Assembly: GCA_963814875.1 (NCBI GenBank)
Contig: CAWFFJ010000031.1
Coordinates: 1-18,946, forward strand
DNA length: 18,946 bases
DNA from: CAVSIS01 sp963814875
GTDB lineage: Bacteria > Acidobacteriota > Thermoanaerobaculia > Thermoanaerobaculales > Sulfomarinibacteraceae
Direction of reading: 5' to 3'
In this document: positions 1-6,809 of the stretch, piece by piece
Layout of the letters: the number at the start of each line of letters is the position of its first letter
How positions within the stretch are numbered: the first letter of the stretch is position 1
The notes under the pieces: generated by a model
What the model saw: only the letters and a program-made list of their open reading frames with translations
What the model was told of the DNA's origin: nothing
Database searches by the model: none
Position numbers and translations under genes: made by a program

Positions 1-11
1 GCCTTTTTGAT

Positions 12-98
12 TGAACCGCAAAGGCCGAGAAGAACGCGAAGACAGAAGTCAGAGGATTCAGAAAGAGTACTTTGCGTTCTTCGCGTCTTAGCGGTTCA
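12..98. repeat. Imperfect inverted repeat (MITE/REP-like palindromic element)
   Basis: Two arms of about 31 nt lie in opposite orientation: 12-42 on the plus strand and 98-69 read on the minus strand. Both begin TGAACCGC and share GAAGAACGC followed by AAG, with a few substitutions and one indel. The spacer is about 26 nt, so the element could fold into a long hairpin or be a palindromic intergenic repeat. Similar 'ACCGCAAAG..GCGAAGAACGC' palindromes occur as dispersed repeats in many bacterial genomes, from general recollection and not a search. No transposase is visible. From here to 307 I see no further gene, only the leader of the small gene that starts at 308. Confidence 0.65.
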
Positions 99-307
99 CA
101 TTCTCGGGAGCGCCCGAGCAGGCTCTGCTGGGCGAGGAGCGGGAGATCTTCCCGGGTTTCGAGACGGCCCACTTGTCTCCGCCCGTGTTTCGAATCGAGA
201 GGCAGGTTCATCTGGCGGCTGGTCGTCGTGAGGGAGCGGACTTCTGTCGGCAAGCCTCTCTGTGGTTTTTCACCCTGGGGACGGTAGACTTCCCCGGGGA
301 GGCTCCC

Positions 308-823
308 ATGCAGAGGTTTCTCGCCGTCCTGTTGGTGCTCGTGCTCGCCGCCGCGGGTATCGGTTACCTCCTGCTGCAGCGGCAGCACGCGGCTGCGCTC
401 GATGCTGTTCAGACCGAGTCCAGCGGGGCCGCCGACGAGGCCCGAGCTCAGGCCGCGGTCGCGGTCGAGCAGCTCGCCCGTGACACCACCCGGGTGCTGG
501 CCCTCGCGATTGCGGACCCCGTCGGGCGCGGCGATACGCCGGCGGTGAATACCCTGCTCGCCGACGCGGTGGGCGGTGACCGCCTGGTCGGGGTCATGGT
601 CCTCGACCCTTCCGGCGAGGTGCTCTCCTCCACTGACCTGCGGTGGCGTGGCCGGCGGCTCGACGACGCCGACGCGCTCAAGGCGATGGCGGTGGGCGAG
701 CCGACGGTTCTCGGACCCACCGCGGGCGGCGAGCTCGAGGTGGCGGCGCCGGTCGTGGTCAGCGGTGTCCGGATCGCCACGGTGCGCGCCACGTTCCAGC
801 TCGGCGAGCCTGCTGGAGGCTGA
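308..823 (+). CDS. Small membrane-anchored protein with Cache-like extracytoplasmic domain
   Basis: A 171-aa protein. The start is set by a strong ribosome-binding site, GGGGAGG at 296-302, five bases before ATG 308. An in-frame upstream GTG at 173 lacks such a site. Residues 5-23 form one hydrophobic helix (signal anchor). Residues 28-60 are Ala/Glu/Arg-rich and probably helical or coiled. Residues 65-165 look like a single-Cache/PAS-type fold, with a typical strand run around VGVMVLDPSGEVLSS at 94-108. No HAMP, kinase, cyclase or methyl-accepting output domain follows, so it is an orphan sensor-like or regulatory protein with no known ligand. Its stop lies 2 nt before the TrkA-like remnant, suggesting it was once the first gene of a potassium-uptake type operon (inference). 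The Cache call rests on pattern only. Confidence 0.7.
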   Translation: MQRFLAVLLVLVLAAAGIGYLLLQRQHAAALDAVQTESSGAADEARAQAAVAVEQLARDTTRVLALAIADPVGRGDTPAVNTLLADAVGGDRLVGVMVLDPSGEVLSSTDLRWRGRRLDDADALKAMAVGEPTVLGPTAGGELEVAAPVVVSGVRIATVRATFQLGEPAGG

Positions 824-825
824 GC

Positions 826-912
826 GTGCGGGTCATCGTTGTGGGCGGCGGCCTGGTCGGCTCGTCGCTCGCGGGGAAGCTCTCCAGCGACGGCCACGAC
901 GTGACGTGGTGA
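826..912 (+). pseudogene. N-terminal remnant of a TrkA-type NAD-binding (RCK) protein
   Basis: A GTG-initiated reading frame gives 28 residues and then a TGA. It begins VRVIVVGGGLVGSSLAGKL and ends GHDVTW. This is a textbook start of a TrkA-N/RCK Rossmann domain: beta strand, glycine loop GGGxxG, helix, then the 'GHDVT' second strand. Intact relatives run to roughly 220 or 450 residues, so nearly everything is missing. The bases after the break (TGG TGA GAA G) resemble a GTGGTCGAGAAG that would encode the expected VVEK, suggesting one or two single-base losses followed by loss of the rest (inference). The remnant starts 2 nt after the sensor gene. A very short real peptide is possible but less likely. 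Confidence 0.6.
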
Positions 913-929
913 GAAGTGCGGGCTAGAAT
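901..929 (+). promoter_or_regulatory. Candidate sigma-70 promoter for the MFS gene
   Basis: GTGACG at 901-906 (4 of 6 matches to TTGACA) and TAGAAT at 924-929 (5 of 6 to TATAAT) are separated by exactly 17 bases. They lie 40 bp upstream of the GTG start at 969. The -35 box sits inside the end of the TrkA remnant. Proposed from pattern alone. Confidence 0.45.
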
Positions 930-968
930 CGCCGTTCCGCGCCTCCCGGCGCGGGGAGGTGAAGAGGC

Positions 969-2162
969 GTGCGCGAGCACCGAGCGACCGTCGGCATCGT
1001 CTTCCTGATCGTGTTCATCGACCTGGTGGGCTTCGGGATCGTGATCCCGATCCTGCCCCTGTACGCTGAGCGCTTCCAGCCGTCGCCCGCGGTCTTCGGG
1101 CTGTTCATGGCGTCGTACTCGATCATGCAGTTCCTGTTCGCTCCGATCCTGGGCCGGCTGTCGGACCGCTGGGGTCGCCGCCCGGTGCTGCTGCTGTCGC
1201 TGGCCGGCTCGGCGGTCGGGTACCTGTTGTTCGGGTTCGCCGGGTCGTTCGTGGTGCTGTTCGCCTCGCGGGTGATCGACGGCCTGTCGGGCGGCAACAT
1301 CTCGACCGCGCAGGCGGTGATCGCCGACATCACGGGTCCCGAGAACCGCGCCCGCGGCATGGGTCTGATCGGCGCCGCCTTCGGGCTCGGCTTCATTCTC
1401 GGCCCCGCGATCGGCGGCCTTCTGGTCGCGGTGCGGCCGTGGCTGCCCGGCGTGGCTGCGGCGACGGCGTCCCTGATCGCCTTCCTGCTGGTCCTGATCG
1501 TGCTGCCGGAGACCCTCGACCCGGAGGCCCGCCACGAGGCACGCAAGCACCCGCTCGACGTGGCGAGCCTCAAGCACGCGCTCTCCCACCCGATTCTGCC
1601 GCTGTGCCTGGTCATGGTCCTGCTCGTGATCTTTGCCTTCTCCAACTTCGAGACCACATTCGCGCAGCTCGTCCAGCTCCGATTCGAGCTCACGACGCGC
1701 CAGATCAGCTTTCTCTTCGTCTACGCGGGGGTGCTCGGGGCCGTCGTTCAGGGCGGCTTGGTGGGCCGGCTGGCAGCTCGCTTCGGCGAGGCCCGGCTGG
1801 CTGCCGCCGGCACCTTCCTGAGTGCGATCGCGCTCGGATTCCTGCCCTACAGCCGCAGCCTGGGGGCAATGCTCGGCTTCCTCGCGCTGCTCGCTCTGGG
1901 CCAGGGCGTGACCTCGCCGGCTCTCTCGTCGCTGGTCTCGAAGCTGGTCGACAAGGACGAGGTCGGCGGCACCATGGGCATCTACCAGGGGCTGTCGAGC
2001 CTCGGCCGCATCGCGGGTCCGTTCTGGGGCGAGCTGGTGTTCGGCCGGTGGGGCTTCCAGTGGCCGTACCGTACCGGTTCGTTGGTGATGCTCGCGGCCT
2101 CGGCCGTGGCCCTGGTGGTGATGGCCAGGCTGCGGCGGATGTCGCCGGCGGAGACCGGCTGA
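969..2162 (+). CDS. MFS transporter, Tet/DHA1-like family
   Basis: A 397-aa, 12-helix inner-membrane transporter. The GTG start at 969 follows GGGGAGGTGAAG (953-964), a strong ribosome-binding site, and a candidate promoter. The first helix (GIVFLIVFIDLVGFGIVIPILPLY) carries the D-x-x-G-x-G-x-x-x-P pattern of TetA-like DHA1 carriers. The loop between helices 2 and 3 has the MFS signature GRLSDRWGRRPVLL, and helix 5 has the antiporter-type motif with GAAFGLGFILGPAIGG. Proteins of this type are proton-coupled exporters of drugs or small metabolites, and genome pipelines often label them 'tetracycline resistance-like' without proof. The gene converges on the GH94 gene with 34 bp between stops. 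A role in sugar uptake or export with the neighbouring glycosidases is possible but unsupported. Substrate unknown. Confidence 0.88.
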   Translation: MREHRATVGIVFLIVFIDLVGFGIVIPILPLYAERFQPSPAVFGLFMASYSIMQFLFAPILGRLSDRWGRRPVLLLSLAGSAVGYLLFGFAGSFVVLFASRVIDGLSGGNISTAQAVIADITGPENRARGMGLIGAAFGLGFILGPAIGGLLVAVRPWLPGVAAATASLIAFLLVLIVLPETLDPEARHEARKHPLDVASLKHALSHPILPLCLVMVLLVIFAFSNFETTFAQLVQLRFELTTRQISFLFVYAGVLGAVVQGGLVGRLAARFGEARLAAAGTFLSAIALGFLPYSRSLGAMLGFLALLALGQGVTSPALSSLVSKLVDKDEVGGTMGIYQGLSSLGRIAGPFWGELVFGRWGFQWPYRTGSLVMLAASAVALVVMARLRRMSPAETG

Positions 2163-2196
2163 CGGAGCAACCGGCTCGGCTCGCGCGGCGGGGCTG

Positions 2197-4581
2197 TCAT
2201 CGGTACAGCAGCCGGACCTCGTGCTGCGAGCCAGGAGTCGGCAGCGGCAGCAGCGTGCCGTCGATCCGACGGCCGTCGAGCCACAGCCCAGCCTCTGCCG
2301 TGGTGCGCTCGATCTCGATGTGGTAGGTCGCTCCCCGGTACGGTCGCACCATGGCCGCCCGGTCCCAACCCGAAGGCAGACAGGGGTCGAGGCGGAGCCC
2401 GTCCCACTCCGGTCGGACGCCGAGCACCCACTGGCTGACCACGCGGTGCAACCACGCCGCGGAGCCCGTGTACCAGGTCCAGCCCCCGCGGCCGTGGTGG
2501 GGCGAGGCGGGACCGTCCACGTTGCCCGGCAGCACGTACGGCTCGGCCCAGTAGGCATCGGGGTCCTTGGTCATCGGGTTGATGGCCTCGAGCAGCCGGG
2601 TCACGGTCTCCTCGTCGCGCATGACGCAGGCCGCGGCGATCGCCCATGTGGCGGCGTGCGTGTACACCCCTCCGTTCTCACGCATTCCGGGCGCGTACCG
2701 GGTGATGTAGCCGATCTCGCGCTCGGGCTCCTCGTAGGCCGGGAAGAGGAGCAGCGCTCCGGCGCGGGTGACGAGGTGGTCTTTGACCGCCTGCCAGCAC
2801 AGGGCGCGCCGCTCGGGCGGTGCGACATCGTTGAGGATCGCCCACACCTGGGCGTTGAGGAAGATCCGGCCGAAGCGGTTCGTGCTGCTCCCCAGCGGCG
2901 AGCCGTCGTCAAGAGTTCCGCGCAGGTACCACCGGCCGTCCCACCCGTTCTGGTTGATCGCCGCCACCACGCGGTCACGGCGGAGCGCAAGGTGCTTCGC
3001 TGCTTCGTGATCCCCCCGCAGCCGCCAGATCACGGACCAGTCGCCGAGTAGACCGGCCAGGAACTCGGCCAGCCAAACCGACTCGCCGCGCTCCTCCAGT
3101 CCCGCGGCCGAAAGGCCGTCGTTCCAGTCGCCGGCTCCGATGTAGGGGAGCCCGCGCGGGCTGGTGCGTGCGAGCACCCGCGAGAAGGCGCGCCGGACGT
3201 GCTCCGCGAGCGGCGCAGGCCGGGGATCGTCGATGAACGGCACCGGGTCGTCGAGCACCGTCAGGTCGCCGGTCTCCTTAATCAATTCCGCGGTCACGAA
3301 TGCGAGCCACAGGAGGTCGTCGGTCATCCGCGTGACATGTCCCTGCTCGGTCAGGGGGTGCCACCAGTGGTTGACGGAGCCGTCAGCGAACTGATGCGCG
3401 GCGTGAAGGCCGATCTGGGCGCGAGTGCGGGCCGGTTGGATGGTGAGCCAGACTTGCGAGTCCTGGAGCTGGTCACGGAAGCCGTAGGCTCCCGACTGCT
3501 GGTAGTAGCCGGCGCGAGCCCAGATCCGTGCGGAGATCGCCTGGTAGCGCGTCCAGTCGTTGACCAGAGCGTCGAGGGTCTGATTGGGCGTCGTGACCCG
3601 GTGCGCCGCGAGCCGGTCCCGCCACGACGTGCGCACCTCGGCAAGCGAGCGCGAGGCGGCCTCCGGCGAGCAGAGACGATCCACCAAGTTCGCCGCCTGG
3701 GCGGCGGAATCGCCGACGGCGATCGTGTACGCGACCGTGCGCCGCTCGCCCGGGGAGAGCTCGAGGCGGGAACGCAGTGCGGCGATGGGGTCGGAGTGAC
3801 GACCGAGCTCGCCGCGCCAGGTCCCTCCCTGGAGGGCGGCGGGCGCCGATAGGTTGCGGTAGCGGCCGAGGAACGCCTCCTTGTCTCCTTCGACCTCATC
3901 GACTGGAAGGCTGCAGGCGAAGGCGCTGACGTAGGGGAAACTGGTATTCCAGTGACCCCAGCGTTGCGACGGGACCTCCCACATGTGGTTTGAGGCGAAG
4001 ACGGCGCGCCGCAGGCCGTCCTTCCACGTCTCGAGGAAGAGCTTGTGGAACTCACGGCGGGGCGAGGGTGCGACGCCGCAGTTCCACTCGAGGTAGCCGA
4101 CAAGGTCGAGCCGGCGGGGCGTGGAGCCGGTGTTGGAGAGTTCGACGAGCCACACCGCGGCGGTCTCGCGGGCATCGACGAAGACGGTCCAGCGGACCGC
4201 GATGCCGTGGTGCTCGGTTTCGAAGGTCGTGAAGCCGAGGCCGTGCCGGCACCGGAAGCGGTCGTAGCTCGGCCAGGTGGGGGCGGGCGACAGCGACCAC
4301 GACCGACCGTCGTCCACGTCGCGCAGGTAGAGGAAGGCGCCCGACGCGTCCTGGACAAGGTCCTGGACCCATCGCGTGATGACCGCGAGCTGCGAGTTGT
4401 CGATGCACACAAAGCCGCTGCCCGTGTGGCTGACGACGAGGGCGACACGCTCGTTGGCGATCACGTTGGCCCACGGTCGCGGAGGGCGGGGGTCGGTGAT
4501 GACGTACTCGCGGCCGTCGCCGGAGAGGTAACCGTAAGAGCTCACAGCGAGCCGGGTGGCTACGTGGGGCCGATCGTTCAT
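2197..4581 (-). CDS. GH94-family glycoside phosphorylase (cellobiose/chitobiose-phosphorylase type)
   Basis: A 794-aa cytoplasmic protein with no signal peptide. ATG 4581 is preceded by GGAG six bases upstream. The N-terminal beta-sandwich carries the family opening YGYLSGDGREYVITDP (16-31) and the YLRD..DG segment (85-92). An (alpha/alpha)6 barrel follows. It holds GAGDWNDGLS (482-491), the GH94 catalytic block in which one Asp (485 or 488) is the general acid, then MRENGGVYTH, and near residue 700 the phosphate-site region HHGRGGWTWYTGSAAW. GH94 enzymes cleave beta-glucosidic disaccharides or oligosaccharides with phosphate to give glucose 1-phosphate (N-acetylglucosamine 1-phosphate for chitobiose). 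Length matches the roughly 800-aa disaccharide phosphorylases and is shorter than the roughly 1085-aa 1,2-beta-oligoglucan phosphorylase. Donor linkage cannot be read from sequence: cellobiose, laminaribiose, sophorose or chitobiose are open. It lies divergent from the GH1 gene, 74 bp apart. Confidence 0.9.
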   Translation of the reverse strand: MNDRPHVATRLAVSSYGYLSGDGREYVITDPRPPRPWANVIANERVALVVSHTGSGFVCIDNSQLAVITRWVQDLVQDASGAFLYLRDVDDGRSWSLSPAPTWPSYDRFRCRHGLGFTTFETEHHGIAVRWTVFVDARETAAVWLVELSNTGSTPRRLDLVGYLEWNCGVAPSPRREFHKLFLETWKDGLRRAVFASNHMWEVPSQRWGHWNTSFPYVSAFACSLPVDEVEGDKEAFLGRYRNLSAPAALQGGTWRGELGRHSDPIAALRSRLELSPGERRTVAYTIAVGDSAAQAANLVDRLCSPEAASRSLAEVRTSWRDRLAAHRVTTPNQTLDALVNDWTRYQAISARIWARAGYYQQSGAYGFRDQLQDSQVWLTIQPARTRAQIGLHAAHQFADGSVNHWWHPLTEQGHVTRMTDDLLWLAFVTAELIKETGDLTVLDDPVPFIDDPRPAPLAEHVRRAFSRVLARTSPRGLPYIGAGDWNDGLSAAGLEERGESVWLAEFLAGLLGDWSVIWRLRGDHEAAKHLALRRDRVVAAINQNGWDGRWYLRGTLDDGSPLGSSTNRFGRIFLNAQVWAILNDVAPPERRALCWQAVKDHLVTRAGALLLFPAYEEPEREIGYITRYAPGMRENGGVYTHAATWAIAAACVMRDEETVTRLLEAINPMTKDPDAYWAEPYVLPGNVDGPASPHHGRGGWTWYTGSAAWLHRVVSQWVLGVRPEWDGLRLDPCLPSGWDRAAMVRPYRGATYHIEIERTTAEAGLWLDGRRIDGTLLPLPTPGSQHEVRLLYR

Positions 4582-4655
4582 CGGACGCTCCGGGGTTGCG
4601 GTGGAGCCGCCGGCCGCGTGCTATCGTCGCGTCGCCCGAGATCTGGAGGTGGCTG

Positions 4656-6006
4656 ATGCCGGATCGCGTCCGCTTTCCCGATCGGTTCCTGTGGGGCGCC
4701 GCCACTTCGGCCTACCAGGTCGAGGGCTCGCCGTTGGCCGATGGCGCCGGGCCCTCGATCTGGCACCGGTTCAGCCATACCCCGGGCCGTGTGACCGACG
4801 GGGACACCGGGGACGTGGCCTGCGATCACTACCGCCGCTGGCGCTCCGACATCGCGCTCATGCGCGATCTCGGGTCTGACGGCGTACCGGTTCAGCATTG
4901 CGTGGGGCCGGGTGCTGCCGGAGGGCACGGGCCGCGTCAACCAGGCCGGGCTCGACTTCTACCGACGACTGGTGGAGGCACTCGAGGAGGCGGGGATCGA
5001 GCCTTTCGCCACGCTCTACCACTGGGACCTGCCGGCGGCCCTCGATGACCGCGGCGGCTGGGTCAACCCCGACGTGGCGGGATGGTTCGCAGACTATGCG
5101 GAGATCCTGTTCCGCGCGCTCGACGGAAGGGTCCGCCTCTGGGCAACTTTGAACGAGCCCTGGGTGGTGGCCGACGGCGGTTACCTGTACGGGGTCCTCG
5201 CCCCCGGCCGCAGTAGTCTCTCGGAGGCCGTTCGAGTCTCGCTCAACCAGATGCGCGCCCATGCCGCGGCCGTCGACGCCTACCGTGCTTCGGGGCGTCA
5301 CGCGATCGGCCTGGTGGTCAACCTCGAGCCGAAGATGGCCGCCAGCGACGCAGCGGCCGACCTCGCGGCGGCCGCCCGTTCCGATGCCGAGATGAACCGC
5401 CTCTACCTCGACATGGCGCTGCTCGGGACGGCCCCCGACGAGCTCCCCGCCGTGCTCGGCCCTGCCTGGCCGGAGGACGCGGCCGAGATCGCGGCCTCCG
5501 TCTCGCGCAAGCTCGACTTCGTTGGGGTCAACTACTACACCCGCGGCGTGATGCGCAACGACCCCGAGGCCTGGCCGTACCGGGCGAGTCGTGTGCGCCA
5601 GGCGGGCGCGCTCCACACCGAGACCGGCTGGGAGGTCTACCCGCAGGGGCTGTTCGAGTGCCTGACCTGGGTGCGGAACCGCTACGGCGACCTGCCGATC
5701 TACATCACCGAGAACGGCGCTGCGTTCGCTGATGCGGACACAGTGTCCGGCGCGGTGCTCGAGGACCCGCTGCGGGTGGCGTACCTGCGCGACCATCTGC
5801 GCGCTGCACACCGCGCAATTGCGGCGGGCGTGGACCTGCGCGGCTACATGGTGTGGTCGCTGCTCGACAACTTCGAGTGGAACCACGGCTACTCGAAGCG
5901 CTTCGGTATCGTCCACGTGGACTACGCCAGCCAACGGCGCACGCCGAAGGCATCGGCACGGTTCCTCAGCGAGGTGATCCGGAGAAACGGGCTCGAGCCG
6001 GGCTGA
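4656..6006 (+). pseudogene. GH1 beta-glucosidase interrupted by a one-base frameshift
   Basis: ATG 4656 follows GGAGGT (4645-4650). The first 73 codons, through GGG at 4872-4874, encode a GH1 N-terminus (FPDRFLWGAATSAYQVEG). The frame then shifts because of one extra base near T4875. Dropping it continues as LTAYRFSIAWGRVLPEG and reads to the stop at 6006, for a total of about 449 aa, normal for GH1. The rejoined protein has acid/base Glu167 in TLNEPW, nucleophile Glu352 in YITENG, HWDLP, and the C-terminal WSLLDNFEWNHGYSKRFG block, so everything else looks functional. No signal peptide: a cytoplasmic beta-glucosidase releasing glucose from beta-linked disaccharides. Read without correction, the product is about 130 aa, ends at 5048, and lacks both catalytic residues. 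Causes could be a sequencing error, a recent mutation, or recoding, in that order. The gene converges on the esterase end of the operon, with 20 bp between. Confidence 0.88.
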
Positions 6007-6026
6007 GCGGGCGGCCGGGGCTGCCG

Positions 6027-6809
6027 TCATCGACGGCCCCCGCGCGACGCGAGCAGGAACGCCGCAAGCCCTTCTTCGCGGTACGCCCGGTCCCACGACC
6101 CGTGGTTGACCCCGGCGTAGACCGTCACCTTGACCGTGCCGCCGGCGGCTTTGACCGCCGCCGCCAGCTCCCGTGTCTCGGCGACTGGGACAACGTCGTC
6201 AACCTCACCGTGGAACGCCCAAACCGGCACCGAGCCGAGGTGCGCGGCGAGCTCCTCGGCGGTGCCCTCGAAGGGGGGTGGGACGCCCGACGTGCCGGTG
6301 CCGCGACGGGCGGCGGCGTACCCGCACACCGGCGCGATCGCCGACCACAGCTCGGGGTGCCGCGCGCCAAGCACCCAGGCCCCGTGACCCCCTTGGGACA
6401 TCCCGGTGAGCGAGATGCGCTCGGGGTCGACCCGGTACGCTCGGCGGACGTGGTGCAGTATCGTCATCACCGCCGCCTCGTGCTGCTCCCACTCGCTGTC
6501 CTCGTCCGGTTTCTGCGGCAGCAGGACGAGCGCCGGCCAGCCCGACGCGTCCCATTGGATCGCGTTGCCGAGGCCCTGGGCGATCTCCTTCGACCCGTCC
6601 GTGCCGCTCTCGCCGCTGCCGTGCAGGAACACGATGAGCGGCCACGGGCGGTCGCCTCGGTAGCTGCGTGGGACGTAGAGGGCATACAGATACTCCCGGC
6701 CGTCGACCCTGAGGCTGCGGAACAGGAATCCACTGTCGCGCGGCGTTCGGGTCGTCGCGCCGGCTGCGACCGCGACCGCCACCGCTGCGGCGAGCAAGAT
6801 TCGGTTCAT
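6027..6809 (-). CDS. Secreted alpha/beta-hydrolase esterase (CE1/PHB-depolymerase-like)
   Basis: A 260-aa exported esterase and the last gene of the eight-gene operon. Residues 1-17 form a signal peptide (MNRILLAAAVAVAVAAG). HGSGESGTDG (63-72) is the oxyanion-hole strand. GMSQG (136-140) is the nucleophile elbow with Ser138. GEVDDVVP (201-208) supplies Asp204 or Asp205, and VNHGSW (234-239) the catalytic His236, so the triad is complete. The family includes feruloyl and acetyl-xylan esterases, PHB depolymerases and carboxylesterases. In this operon the likely job is removing acyl groups from a glucan in the periplasm or outside the cell (inference). ATG 6809 overlaps the stop of the upstream glycosidase as ATGA, so translation is probably coupled. 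Substrate unknown. Confidence 0.88.
   Translation of the reverse strand: MNRILLAAAVAVAVAAGATTRTPRDSGFLFRSLRVDGREYLYALYVPRSYRGDRPWPLIVFLHGSGESGTDGSKEIAQGLGNAIQWDASGWPALVLLPQKPDEDSEWEQHEAAVMTILHHVRRAYRVDPERISLTGMSQGGHGAWVLGARHPELWSAIAPVCGYAAARRGTGTSGVPPPFEGTAEELAAHLGSVPVWAFHGEVDDVVPVAETRELAAAVKAAGGTVKVTVYAGVNHGSWDRAYREEGLAAFLLASRGGRR

Noticed and set aside
969..2162. Tetracycline-resistance gene
   Set aside because: TetA-like motifs are shared by the whole DHA1 group; nothing in the sequence or neighbours supports drug resistance.
759..2558. 599-aa minus-strand open frame
   Set aside because: It overlaps the MFS gene and part of the GH94 gene, is rich in Arg/Gln/Asp low-complexity runs typical of antisense frames in GC-rich DNA, and shows no recognisable domain.
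4596..4627. Possible promoter TTGCGG / TATCGT in front of the GH1 gene
   Set aside because: The spacing is 20 bp and the boxes are weak; the 74-bp divergent gap must hold promoters, but I cannot place them with confidence.
6010..6025. GC inverted repeat between the convergent GH1 and esterase ends
   Set aside because: Only a short stem with a G-U pair and no U-tract on either strand; too weak to call a terminator.
4858..6096. 412-aa minus-strand open frame over the GH1 gene
   Set aside because: Shadow of the beta-glucosidase, which has unmistakable GH1 motifs on the other strand.
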